From contig NZ_AOIT01000029.1 in NCBI RefSeq assembly GCF_000337475.1, positions 1-64,000 on the forward strand: DNA of 64,000 nt, read 5' to 3'. Under the pieces are notes generated by a model. That model searched no databases and was not told where the DNA came from. It saw only the letters and a program-made list of their open reading frames with translations. Both the position numbers and the translations under genes were made by a program. This DNA is from Natrinema limicola JCM 13563 (GTDB lineage: Archaea; Halobacteriota; Halobacteria; Halobacteriales; Natrialbaceae). Positions 25,480 to 33,650 of this stretch are shown piece after piece. Each line of letters begins with the position of its first letter. Within the stretch, counting starts at the first letter, position 1.

Positions 25480-26427
25480 TTACAGCGGTGGGAGTCGACC
25501 GACGTCGGAGAGCACCGCCGTCGCCGTCTCCGGGCCGCCAGCTCCGCGACCGCTCGTGTGGAGCGAGCCGGCGTGTCGCGTCTCGATCTGGACGATGTTT
25601 CGCGTTCCCGTCACTGCGAGCGCACTGTTTTCGGGGACGAGCCGCGGACCGACGCGGACGCCGTCGCGGGTCGCCTCGCCGATAAGCCGGATCGTGCGGC
25701 CGTCCTCGGCGGCGAGATCGAGCGCGCTGCCCGGAATGTTCTGAATACCTTCGACCGTCGCGTCCTCGAGCGCGAACCCGCCGTCAGACAGCACGTTCGC
25801 GAGGATGACGAACTTCAGGGCGGCGTCGGTGCCGTCGACGTCGAAGGTGGGGTCGGCCTCGGCGACGCCGAGATCCTGGGCTTCGGCGAGGACGTGCTCG
25901 TAGTCGAGTCCCTCGGCGGCCATCCGCGTGAGGATGAAGTTCGCGGTGCCGTTCAAGACGCCTCGGACCGCGGTGACGGCTTCTGGCGTACTGTCTTCGA
26001 TCGTCGAGAGGATTGGAATCGCACCGCCGACGGTCGCCTCGAAGCGAATCGAACCTGCGCTCTCGGCCTCGAGCGCGCGTAACTCTTCGTAGCGTTCGGC
26101 GACCGGGCCCTTGTTCGCCAGCACGGCGTGGCGGTCGGCCTCGAGCGCGCGCTGGACGTGGGAGAAGCCGGGTTCGGCGTCGCCGAGCGTCGTCGGAGTC
26201 GCCTCGACTAACACGTCGTAGTCGGTGTCGAAGACGTCCTCGGGATCGGCAGTGCCGACGGCTTCGCCGCCGACCTTGCGCTCGAGGACAGATTCGACGG
26301 CGATGCCATCCGGATCGACCGCGGCGTGACTCGAGTCGGCGAGCGCGACGACGTCGTGGCCGTATTCGCCGGCGAGGTCGGCGACCGAGCGGCCGACGTC
26401 ACCGGCACCGAGAATGGCGAGTTTCAT
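25480..26427 (-). CDS. hom: Homoserine dehydrogenase
   Basis: 315 aa. Reduces aspartate semialdehyde to homoserine with NAD(P)H, toward threonine and methionine. The Rossmann start is MKLAILGAGDVGRSVADLAG; then ANKGPVAERYEEL, VGGAIPILSTI, GVLNGTANFILTRM and EADPTFDVDGTDAALKFVIL are the homoserine-binding signatures. No C-terminal ACT domain. The ACT-protein gene just upstream overlaps by 4 nt (ATGA), so the regulatory domain is supplied in trans from the same transcript. Confidence 0.95.
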   Translation of the reverse strand: MKLAILGAGDVGRSVADLAGEYGHDVVALADSSHAAVDPDGIAVESVLERKVGGEAVGTADPEDVFDTDYDVLVEATPTTLGDAEPGFSHVQRALEADRHAVLANKGPVAERYEELRALEAESAGSIRFEATVGGAIPILSTIEDSTPEAVTAVRGVLNGTANFILTRMAAEGLDYEHVLAEAQDLGVAEADPTFDVDGTDAALKFVILANVLSDGGFALEDATVEGIQNIPGSALDLAAEDGRTIRLIGEATRDGVRVGPRLVPENSALAVTGTRNIVQIETRHAGSLHTSGRGAGGPETATAVLSDVGRLPPL

Positions 26428-26996
26428 GCGGCATCACCTGCGAGCAGTGGTTCGACGACAGTCAGATCCTTGTCCGTCCCGATCGTGCGGATGGTCTCCA
26501 GTGCCTCCGTGGAGCGCCCGGAGTTGATCGCGAGTCGCGCGCGGGCGCTCGCGACGCCGTCGGTGCCCTCGGGCGACGTCAGTGAGAGATCTTGCACGAT
26601 GGCGTCGGCCTCGTCTTCGATTCGCGAGAGGGTATTCGAGAGGTCGGTCTCGACTAAGTGGCCGATTAGTACGACACTGATCTCCTCGCCGTAGTGTTCT
26701 TCGCCGGCCTGAATGACGTTGATACCGGCGTCACGAAGCGCCTCGACGATGCCGTCGAACCGGTCGGGGGGACACTCCATGTCGACCTCGACGGGGATGT
26801 GGCCGCGAGGCGTGATGTTGCCGCGTTCGTGGTGGATACTCAGCAGATTGCCGCCGTTGTCGGCGATTGGTGCGAGTGCGCTCAGTAACTCGCCGGGTTC
26901 GTCGACGAGCTCGAGCCGGACGGTATAGGCGCGGACGCCACCGTCGGTCTCGGCGTCGGGGTCGTCCTCGTCGCTGGACGCGGGTACGTTACCCAT
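26424..26996 (-). CDS. ACT-domain amino-acid-binding regulatory protein
   Basis: 190 aa. A first ACT domain (RAYTVRLELVDEPGELLSAL to about 110) and a second, weaker half. It probably senses threonine or another aspartate-family amino acid for the homoserine dehydrogenase encoded next. An AGGAGG Shine-Dalgarno (27005-27010 on the plus strand as CCTCCT) sits 8 nt before the ATG at 26996. It rules out the upstream GTG, which overlaps it. A TATA-like stretch lies near 27057-27063, so the mRNA has a leader. Confidence 0.88.
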   Translation of the reverse strand: MGNVPASSDEDDPDAETDGGVRAYTVRLELVDEPGELLSALAPIADNGGNLLSIHHERGNITPRGHIPVEVDMECPPDRFDGIVEALRDAGINVIQAGEEHYGEEISVVLIGHLVETDLSNTLSRIEDEADAIVQDLSLTSPEGTDGVASARARLAINSGRSTEALETIRTIGTDKDLTVVEPLLAGDAA

Positions 26997-27004
26997 CGTC
27001 GTCA

Positions 27005-27010
27005 CCTCCT
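27005..27010 (-). promoter_or_regulatory. Shine-Dalgarno AGGAGG deciding the ACT-protein start
   Basis: A full AGGAGG, 8 nt from the ATG at 26996. Such strong sites are uncommon in this mostly leaderless genome and fix the start. Confidence 0.7.
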
Positions 27011-27122
27011 GCCTGCGGACGGTTACTCATCATGGTGTACGAGTCCGTAACGGGCGCATAAAAGGATATAGGACTTCCCAACGCTCACCGACTGTCAACG
27101 AGGGACATGGCCTGCTCCCGCG

Positions 27123-27184
27123 CTCGGACGATTGCTGTCACGAGTTTCCGGAACACCGGAACCCACTGACAGCAGACCGTCTCA
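27123..27184. mobile_element. Short derivative of the palindromic element (copy G)
   Basis: About 60 bp. Outer arms GATTGCTGT and ACAGCAGACCGT are kept, boxes read CACGAGTTT and AACCCACTG, and the inner stem has shrunk to CCGG-AACA-CCGG. The right flank TCA (27182-27184) is the stop codon of the TauE-family gene; the left copy of the repeat has decayed. Confidence 0.6.
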
Positions 27185-28183
27185 GTCTGCGGCGTGGACC
27201 GATTCGGCAGGTTCGTCTTCGCGGATACTCTGGATACTTGCCCAGATGACCGCGGCGCTGACCAGCAGAGCCGAGCCGAAGATGAGCACCTGACTCAACT
27301 GGTTGAAAATCCCCATGTCGTAGGCGTTTCCGAGGTTCCGGCTGGCCACCGCGGCCGATCCCGCGAGCAGCATCGCGGCGAAGTACTCGGTGATGTCGTC
27401 TTCGTCGACCAGCGCCGTTGCGCCAGCACCGATGCGAGCGCCCATCGCACTCCCCGCGAGCAGCGGCAGGACGATCGTCAGGTCAAGCGCACCGGACTGG
27501 GCGTAGGTGAACGCGCCGAACGCACCGGAGGCCGTGATCTGGAACACGTCGGTCCCGACCGCGACCGCAGCGGGAACGCCCAGCCCGTACATCATCGCGG
27601 GCATCAGCAGGAAGCCGCCGCCGACGCCGAGGAAGCCCGAAAGGATGCCGATGGCAAACGCCATCGCGAGCGTCACCCACAGCGACACTTTGGTTCCGCC
27701 TTTGATCGAGATCATCGGCGGAATCTTGATCGACTGGAATTTCTCGGCGAGGGCGGACCCCTCGTCGTCGTCCGCGCTCTCCGTGCGGGCGTCTCGCAAC
27801 ATGAGCAGCCCGACGATCGCCAGCAAGCCGATATACGAAACACTCACCACGAGGTCAGCGAAGCCGAGTGCTTTCAGGTAGTAGACGACCCCCTTTCCGA
27901 CTTCGATGCCGGCGGTCATCCCCACGATGAACATCAGGCCGAGTTTGTAGTCGACCTGTCCGTGGTCGCGGTGGCGAAGCGCCGCGATCACCGAGGTCCC
28001 GAAGACGAACGCGAGGCCGCTCCCGACTGCAGTCGTCGAATCGTACCCCATCACAAGCAGTGCGGGCGTGACGAGGAACGATCCGCCCATCCCGAAGAAC
28101 CCGAACAGAGTCCCGATGAGCAGCCCGAAACTGACGAACAGGCCGAGTTGCCCTGCTGCGATCCCGAACAACTCCATTGCCAT
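27182..28183 (-). CDS. Sulfite exporter TauE/SafE family membrane protein
   Basis: 333 aa, eight or more helices in two halves: GTLFGFFGMGGSFLVTPALL and GILSGFLGVGGGFLLMPAMM are the paired G-x-x-x-G motifs of this family. A cytosolic loop (about 130-160) is acidic. Members export sulfite, sulfoacetate or related anions, or import sulfur compounds; the substrate here is unknown. A 49-aa membrane peptide gene lies 2 nt upstream. A short palindromic element abuts its stop. Confidence 0.88.
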   Translation of the reverse strand: MAMELFGIAAGQLGLFVSFGLLIGTLFGFFGMGGSFLVTPALLVMGYDSTTAVGSGLAFVFGTSVIAALRHRDHGQVDYKLGLMFIVGMTAGIEVGKGVVYYLKALGFADLVVSVSYIGLLAIVGLLMLRDARTESADDDEGSALAEKFQSIKIPPMISIKGGTKVSLWVTLAMAFAIGILSGFLGVGGGFLLMPAMMYGLGVPAAVAVGTDVFQITASGAFGAFTYAQSGALDLTIVLPLLAGSAMGARIGAGATALVDEDDITEYFAAMLLAGSAAVASRNLGNAYDMGIFNQLSQVLIFGSALLVSAAVIWASIQSIREDEPAESVHAAD

Positions 28184-28185
28184 GA

Positions 28186-28335
28186 TTAGTTCCCCCCGAG
28201 AGCGCTTTTGAGCGGCTCACTTAGCGCCGTCGTGAGCGCACCATACACGACGTACAGCACCATCGCTTCGACGAGGACGGCACCGACGCCTGTGACGGCC
28301 TGTCCAGTCGCGCCCATCGATTCGAGCCCGATCAT
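28186..28335 (-). CDS. 49-aa single-helix membrane peptide preceding the TauE-family gene
   Basis: Starts MIGLESMGATGQAVTGVGAV, then VEAMVLYVVYGALTTAL as one membrane helix, and ends KSALGGN. It begins 150 nt before and ends 2 nt from the exporter ATG, so both are on one message. I believe similar peptides accompany TauE genes in other haloarchaea. Possibly a small subunit or stabiliser; function unknown. Confidence 0.7.
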   Translation of the reverse strand: MIGLESMGATGQAVTGVGAVLVEAMVLYVVYGALTTALSEPLKSALGGN

Positions 28336-28570
28336 TGTTCGATCACTCTGCTATCGCATTCGCGTGTCGGTTGCATCGATAGCGACGTCTCATCCGATCC
28401 TGGTTTAATAGCCTTGTGGAGATCGTGCAAGATAGAATACGCATGGGTTCATTATCACGTCGTATGGGATTTTCATAACTTATCGTCGCTGAGGCTCGCG
28501 CCCGGCCTGGTGATATTTGCCTCTATCTATGACAAAACTCGCTCGCGCGCAGCCCATGTACCTCCACGAA

Positions 28571-28590
28571 TCCAGCCGTATACGGCTGGA
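28571..28590. repeat. Perfect 20-bp palindrome
   Basis: TCCAGCCGTA followed by its exact complement TACGGCTGGA. CCGTA and TACGG are the end sequences of the MITE-like family, so this could be a collapsed copy. It lies in the 539-nt gene-free stretch 28336-28874, which also contains a full element and a decayed one. Confidence 0.5.
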
Positions 28591-28608
28591 ACTCTCGATT
28601 GTCGCTTC

Positions 28609-28690
28609 TACGGACTACTGACAGTTGTTTCCGGCGCAGCCTCGATCCGCCACGATCGATCCCAGGACGCAGTGACAGCAGTCACATCAC
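28609..28690. mobile_element. Decayed palindromic element
   Basis: TACGGACTACTGACAGTTGTTTCCGG matches a family left arm, box and start of inner stem (in separate pieces TACGGACTACTGA, CAGTTGTTT, CCGG). The right half is only recalled by GTGACAGCAGTCAC. No target duplication. Confidence 0.35.
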
Positions 28691-28695
28691 GGGTG

Positions 28696-28781
28696 TCATA
28701 CGGTCTGCGGTACCGATGTCCCGGCGTATCCGCAGGACGGGTCACGGAGACGCCAGAACTGACTTCCAGTAGTCCGTATCA
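28696..28781. mobile_element. Palindromic MITE-like element, copy H (TSD TCA)
   Basis: Core 28699-28778 (80 bp); TCA at 28696-28698 and 28779-28781. Boxes ACCGATGTC and AACTGACTT; inner stem CCGGCGTATCCGC with ACGGAGACGCCAG; loop AGGACGGGTC. Closest to copy B. Confidence 0.88.
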
Positions 28782-28874
28782 GGCCTCGCCACCGGGGATA
28801 ACTCGTCCTCTTCGAGGGGCCACCACCCGCTCGAGCTTCCCGGTCAACGATCACCGGCGTCGAAAAGTGCGCGC

Positions 28875-29240
28875 TTAGAGATGATCCTTTCCTGGGTTCG
28901 ATGACCCCCAGTCGCCGCGGCCGCCTTCGGTTCGGTCGATCCCCATGATCGACTCGGGCTGGTCGGGGCCACCGAGGCTGTCGCGGGCGTCGGGGACTCG
29001 AACCGTTATCTCGTCGATCTCGGGCCAGGTGAGCAGTTCGGCCTCGATGTTGCCCGTCGTCACGTTGCTGACCGAACAGCCCTTACAGCCGCCACCGAGT
29101 TCGATGATTACCTCGCCGGTCTCCGGATCGGCTGCGCGCACCGCGCTGGTCCCGCCATGCATCTGAATGATCGGCATTTCGCGTGTCAGCCATTTCTCGA
29201 CACGCTCTCGCAGCGACGGCTCGGTCTCTGAGTCACTCAT
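28875..29240 (-). CDS. NifU-like C-terminal domain iron-sulfur scaffold protein
   Basis: 121 aa. IIELGGGCKGCSVSNVTTGN contains the CxxC of the NifU/Nfu domain, which holds a transient [4Fe-4S] cluster and hands it to target enzymes. IIQMHGGTSAVRA is the usual start of the domain. The C-terminal extension (residues 90-121) is charged and less typical. Monocistronic. Confidence 0.88.
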   Translation of the reverse strand: MSDSETEPSLRERVEKWLTREMPIIQMHGGTSAVRAADPETGEVIIELGGGCKGCSVSNVTTGNIEAELLTWPEIDEITVRVPDARDSLGGPDQPESIMGIDRTEGGRGDWGSSNPGKDHL

Positions 29241-29300
29241 AAATCAGGCTAAGTGCTCGAACGGGGAATAAGTTCGGTCACGCTGCCGAAATCAGTCGAA

Positions 29301-30737
29301 TTAATCCTGAACGTTTCTGCGGTGTCGGCGCAGCCACTCGAGTGCAACGCTGCCACCGACGAGCCCGGCAACGCCGGTGAAACCCGGGCTCGAATCAGTG
29401 GCATCAGATTCGTTCCGACTCGTTTCGTTCGCGTCGTTGTCCCCGAGCCACTTGGCGGGTGGTTGCAGTGACGGCGGATCGGCCTGCGTACCGGCCTCGG
29501 CCGGGAAGGTGTAGAGTGCACCCTCGAGCGACGTGTTCGGAATCGCCGCCGTGCTCGAGGCGATGAACGTTTCGCCCGGGTCGACAACCCGTGCGGTCCA
29601 GAACCCCGTTTCGGCCGGGTTGCGCCACCAGGCGAGCCGCTCGGGAGAAGTGGGATCGGACACGTCGTGGATCTGCACACCGGCACGGTACCACGCCGAG
29701 TAGAGTCGGCCGCCGCGTAGCTCGAAGTTGTGCGAGGTCGTCCAGGTCCCGCCGCGATAGGATTCGTCGGCCGTCCGCGGGGCGTCGATCGATCCTCGGT
29801 GGACCGGCTCGGTCGGATCGCTTACGTCGTAGAGGTCAATCCCGCCTGGATGGTCGGGGTCGGCCCCGCCAGTCGCCCACGCCTCCCGGCCGACCGCCAA
29901 CAGGTCGCCATCGTCGTCGACCGCCGCGTAGTGATCGTTCCCGGGCAACCCGTAGACGCCATCTCGAAAGTCGTCGATCTCGCGTTGGGCCTCGAGTGTC
30001 GTGTCTGCGACGTGGGAGATGACCGAGGGATCGGCCGACTCGCTGACGTCGAGTATGTAGGTTCCGGCGTTCCAGCAGGGGAGGTAGGCCGTCCCATCGT
30101 GGACGTAGACGTCGTGGAGATAGCGCCCGAGCCAGTGGACATCACGCCAGCCAGGCTCGTGGTCCAGCAGCGACCAGTCTCCGATCCGTGTGATCTCGTC
30201 GCCGCCGACATCGACGATCACGAGCCGGTTTTCATTGCGCATGTTCTCGACGAGAAAGAGGTGGTCGTCCTCGAGATAGCAGTTGTGGATATGGAACCCG
30301 GTTTCGTAGACACCGGTCGGGTTCGGCTCGGCGGGGTTGCTCACGTCGTACCGTCGGAAGCCCAGAAACAGATCGCTTGTGCCGGCAGTTTCGGCTGGGC
30401 CGGCGACGATCAGCCGGTCGTCGTCGATGGTCAGATCGAGGATCTGCGTCAGTGGCGCGCCGTCGATCTCGATGTTGCGTTCCTCGGTGAGGACCGTCGG
30501 CTCGGCGGGATCGCTCACGTCGACGACCGCGAACCCGGTGGTCGCGGCGACGTACGCGAGCTTGTTGTCGCCGACGACGGCTTCGGCAGCGCCGGTGATA
30601 GGGACCTGTCCGAGCGGCTCGTATGGTTCCTGTTGCTTGGATCTCGCGGCAGCCGATCGGGATGTCACGGCCGTAGACGGCAGGGACAGGCCGAGCCCGG
30701 CGACACCGCCCGTCGTGAGGAACGCTCTCCGCTTCAT
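29301..30737 (-). CDS. Tat-exported LVIVD-repeat beta-propeller protein with a possible PGF-type sorting tail
   Basis: 478 aa. MKRRAFLTTGGVAGLGLSLP is a twin-arginine signal. Repeats such as FAVVDVSDPAEPTVL, LYDVSDPTEPVHRG and IHDVSDPTSPERLAW follow the LVIVD pattern and should form a propeller outside the cell. The C-terminus has SPGFTGVAGLVGGSVALEW and a basic tail, similar to the PGF-CTERM signals cut by archaeosortase and linked to lipid. Role unknown; such proteins bind or sense at the surface. Confidence 0.82.
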   Translation of the reverse strand: MKRRAFLTTGGVAGLGLSLPSTAVTSRSAAARSKQQEPYEPLGQVPITGAAEAVVGDNKLAYVAATTGFAVVDVSDPAEPTVLTEERNIEIDGAPLTQILDLTIDDDRLIVAGPAETAGTSDLFLGFRRYDVSNPAEPNPTGVYETGFHIHNCYLEDDHLFLVENMRNENRLVIVDVGGDEITRIGDWSLLDHEPGWRDVHWLGRYLHDVYVHDGTAYLPCWNAGTYILDVSESADPSVISHVADTTLEAQREIDDFRDGVYGLPGNDHYAAVDDDGDLLAVGREAWATGGADPDHPGGIDLYDVSDPTEPVHRGSIDAPRTADESYRGGTWTTSHNFELRGGRLYSAWYRAGVQIHDVSDPTSPERLAWWRNPAETGFWTARVVDPGETFIASSTAAIPNTSLEGALYTFPAEAGTQADPPSLQPPAKWLGDNDANETSRNESDATDSSPGFTGVAGLVGGSVALEWLRRHRRNVQD

Positions 30738-30814
30738 AGGTAGAAAAGCGGAGACAGATACATAGAAGATGGTGTACTCGGCGGCGAACACCGCGACCGA
30801 GCCGTGCGATCGAG

Positions 30815-31792
30815 TCAGCCGCGGAGCCGACGCCGATCCCCGGTTCCCTCGGTCAGGGCGCTGGCGAGTGCCCCTTCGACGACGACGTCGTCGCCGAGTT
30901 CGGTGACGTGAATCTCCGGCATGTTCGTCATCACCATCTCCGAGACGCGCTCGCGGATGGGATCGACGACCAGTTCCTCGTTGTGCAACGCGACTGCGCC
31001 GCCAAAGGAGACGACGATCGGCGCGAACGCATGGATCACGTTCGTGACGCCGATCGCGTTCCAGTGGGCGAGCTGGTCGATGACGTAGTCGGCCAGTTCG
31101 TCCTCGCCGGCGAGATCGAACACGTCTTTTGCGGTGAACTCCGGCCCCTCGAGCGGGAGGTCGGTCGCAATCGTCGGGTCGTCGTCGGCGAGCAGCCGGG
31201 CGAAATCGGGGATCGCATTGCCCGAACAGTAGGCCTCCCAGTGACCGTCGTGGCCGCAGCCACAGGTCAGCCGACCGTGGGGGTCGACGACGTAGTGGCC
31301 GACTTCGCCGGCGTTGCCGTCCCAGCCGCTGACGATGCGACCGTCCGAGCAGACGCCGGCACCGATCCCCGAGGAGATGGTGATATAGACCATGTCGTCG
31401 GGGTTGCTGGCGGCGTGAAACCGCTCGCCGATGACGCCCGCGGTCGTGTCGTTGTGGAGGTAGACGTCATCGCTGTCGATCAGCTTCGAGATCGGGCCGG
31501 TCAGCGGGATGCGGTCGATCGAGTCGGGCAGGTTCGCGGGATCGATTACTGCCCCTTCAGCGAGGTCGAACGGTCCGATCGAGCCGATCCCAGCGGCAGT
31601 GATCCAGTTGGGATCGATCCCGGCCTCGCTACAGGCACCGCGAAGCGTTCGCAGGACGCCTTCCGTTACGTCGATACCCGTCGGCCCACGCGGCGTCGAT
31701 CGGCGGCTCACACCGATCCTCGTCCCGTCCGCCTCGGCGACGACGGCCCGGACGTTGGTCGCGCCGAGATCGACGCCCGCATAGTAGACCAT
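30815..31792 (-). CDS. ROK family sugar kinase (glucokinase-like)
   Basis: 325 aa. YYAGVDLGATNVRAVVAEAD gives the phosphate-1 ATP site, and VYLHNDTTAGVIGE, with the catalytic Asp, follows. CGCGHDGHWEAYCSGNAI supplies the ROK zinc motif. Phosphorylates glucose or a related hexose; haloarchaeal members have been described as glucokinases, but specificity here is inferred. Preceded by a TATA-like sequence about 30 nt before the ATG. Confidence 0.88.
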   Translation of the reverse strand: MVYYAGVDLGATNVRAVVAEADGTRIGVSRRSTPRGPTGIDVTEGVLRTLRGACSEAGIDPNWITAAGIGSIGPFDLAEGAVIDPANLPDSIDRIPLTGPISKLIDSDDVYLHNDTTAGVIGERFHAASNPDDMVYITISSGIGAGVCSDGRIVSGWDGNAGEVGHYVVDPHGRLTCGCGHDGHWEAYCSGNAIPDFARLLADDDPTIATDLPLEGPEFTAKDVFDLAGEDELADYVIDQLAHWNAIGVTNVIHAFAPIVVSFGGAVALHNEELVVDPIRERVSEMVMTNMPEIHVTELGDDVVVEGALASALTEGTGDRRRLRG

Positions 31793-31945
31793 GCTACTCT
31801 AGAGACGACCGCGACCGTACTTAACTACCCAGATTGTACTCGACGACGAGTATCGATTTCGATACGTTCGAGGCAGACAGTGCATCCTCTCGTCGTCTCG
31901 GGTGGCCGGCGACATATGTATGTCACCATGTGGCATATATGCTGT

Positions 31946-32380
31946 ATGGCCACCGACGACTCACGCACCGAGACGGACGTCGAGTCAGACCCGGCGACCG
32001 CGCTCTCCGAGACGGAACTCGAGGCCCTCCACGAGGTCGAATTGGGTCTCGAGTGGGCCCAGCGCGCCCAGGGCTGTCTGCTCGAGTTTCACCACGCGAC
32101 GGGACACGGTATGGATCACCTCTGTCGGGCTGAAGCGCGGCTCAGAGCGGCCGGCCACGACGACCTTGCCGACGTGATTCGCGACGACCTCCTTCCCCAC
32201 GGCGTCGTCGACGACGACCGCTGGTCCTACGACGTCCTCGAGCACTTCCAAGAGAGTCTGCTGGCCGAAACGCGAGCACTCGAGCAGCGGGTTCGACGGG
32301 AGTTGGCCGACGGGAAGCGCCACGTCCGCGAGCACAGACAGGAACGGGAGTGGAAACGACAGGCAGAGAGCGACCACTGA
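31946..32380 (+). CDS. Conserved-looking haloarchaeal helical protein, 144 aa
   Basis: Not recognised. All-helical, acidic; ALHEVELGLEWAQRAQGCLL and FHHATGHGMDHLCRAEARL resemble a helical bundle with several His that could bind a metal. The ATG at 31946 is preferred over an upstream ATG at 31916. Its TGA stop (32378-32380) is the left target duplication of element copy I. Confidence 0.6.
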   Translation: MATDDSRTETDVESDPATALSETELEALHEVELGLEWAQRAQGCLLEFHHATGHGMDHLCRAEARLRAAGHDDLADVIRDDLLPHGVVDDDRWSYDVLEHFQESLLAETRALEQRVRRELADGKRHVREHRQEREWKRQAESDH

Positions 32381-32461
32381 TACGGGCTGCTGTCCCGATG
32401 TCCCGGTGGGCCCGCAGGACGGTCGCGGCCGGCCGGCACTGACTGACAGGAGTCCGTATGA
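32378..32461. mobile_element. Palindromic MITE-like element, copy I (TSD TGA is a stop codon)
   Basis: Core 32381-32458 (78 bp), TGA at 32378-32380 and 32459-32461. The left TGA is the stop of the 144-aa gene. Sequence identical to the reverse complement of copy E. Boxes CCCGATGT and ACTGACTG, loop AGGACGGTC. Confidence 0.92.
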
Positions 32462-32589
32462 GTCGAAGTCGAGCATCAGCGCGGGCTGTCACCGACATCG
32501 TCGTCAACGGAGCCAGGACCGGCGTCTGCTGGTGTACTGAGAGGGCAAAAAGCGGGATCGATCCGTCCGACAGCGTCAGGTCCGCCGCG

Positions 32590-33054
32590 TTACTCCATGA
32601 CGTCGAGGTCGCGGAAGTAGGTGACCGGACAGGGAGCCGAGAGGATGATTTCCTGTGACACAGAGCCGAGAACGGCCTTTTCGGCCGGAGAGCGGCGGCG
32701 GCCGCCGACGACCATCCGATCGGCGTCGACGTCGACTGCCATATCGACGACTTTGGAGCTGACTTCGCCGAGTGCGCCTTTGATCTCGTAGTCGACACCT
32801 GCCTCCTCGAAGCGCTCGGCGAGTTCCGGCACCGGCGCGCGCTCGGCGGCGACCTCGTCGGGATCGATATCGTCGGCGCGGGCATCGAAGCCGATATCCT
32901 CGTGGATGTCCTCGTACTCGTCTTCGGTGAACGCGTGTCCGATCACGACTTTCGCGTCGAGTGGCTCGGCGATCTCGAGGACGGTCTCGGCGAGTTCCGG
33001 CGCGCGTACTGTGTCCATCGGTCCGACTGCAAGGAGTACCGTATCGATTGCCAT
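32590..33054 (-). CDS. UspA-superfamily protein with altered nucleotide loop (RRRSP subgroup)
   Basis: 154 aa. MAIDTVLLAVGPMDTVRAPE and MVVGGRRRSPAEKAVLGSVS show a UspA fold whose loop has Arg where the second Gly normally lies. It is a paralogue of the next gene: both have ILSAPCPVTYF-like endings and about the same length. TATA-like ATACTTATG lies about 27-36 nt upstream. Cytosolic; ATP binding uncertain. Confidence 0.85.
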   Translation of the reverse strand: MAIDTVLLAVGPMDTVRAPELAETVLEIAEPLDAKVVIGHAFTEDEYEDIHEDIGFDARADDIDPDEVAAERAPVPELAERFEEAGVDYEIKGALGEVSSKVVDMAVDVDADRMVVGGRRRSPAEKAVLGSVSQEIILSAPCPVTYFRDLDVME

Positions 33055-33182
33055 GTCCCCACAGTGGTTGGGCCACCTGCATAAGTATTCTCGTCGATGG
33101 AGAGATCCAGAACCGACCACGACCGTTTTAGTGGGGCCAGTACTGGGGATGTACCATCACTATCCTGAGACGGGTCTGATAG

Positions 33183-33650
33183 CTAGTGGCCGGGAGTCGA
33201 GTCATCACTGCGGACGAAGGTGACGGGACACGGTGCCGACAGGAGCACTTGCTGTGCCGTCGAGCCGAAGACGGCTTTCCCGGTCGGTGATCGTCGCCGC
33301 CCGCCGACGACGACGCGGTCGGCATCGGTACTCGCCGCGAGGTCGACGATCGACTGGCCGTGATCCCCGACGGCTCCACGGATCTCGTAGTCGATGTCGT
33401 GCTCGTCGAAGACGGTTTGTAACTCGCGGATCGTCGAGTGGCGTGCTGCGACCACGTCTGGATCGATCTCCTCGAGGGTGCGATCGAACTCGAGACGCTC
33501 GAGGACTTCGTCGTACTCGCTGCTAGTAAAGACGTGGACGAGGACGACGGTGGCGTCGGCGGGCTGTGCGACCGTGAGGACCGCCTCGGCCAGTCGCTCG
33601 CTGCGGTCTTCGTCGCCGGGACCGACCGCGAGTAACACCGTGTCTACCAT
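33183..33650 (-). CDS. UspA-superfamily protein with altered nucleotide loop (RRRSP subgroup)
   Basis: 155 aa. MVDTVLLAVGPGDEDRSERL at the start, then VVVGGRRRSPTGKAVFGSTA and LLSAPCPVTFVRS. Its closest relative in the window is the adjacent gene, in the same orientation 128 nt away, so they are tandem duplicates of one subgroup. Each has its own TATA-like element (CTTTACG near 33674 here). Confidence 0.85.
   Translation of the reverse strand: MVDTVLLAVGPGDEDRSERLAEAVLTVAQPADATVVLVHVFTSSEYDEVLERLEFDRTLEEIDPDVVAARHSTIRELQTVFDEHDIDYEIRGAVGDHGQSIVDLAASTDADRVVVGGRRRSPTGKAVFGSTAQQVLLSAPCPVTFVRSDDSTPGH

Noticed and set aside
28414-28878. 154-codon plus-strand frame left of the NifU-like gene
   Set aside because: It reads straight through the palindromic element and its decayed neighbour, with no protein-like pattern.
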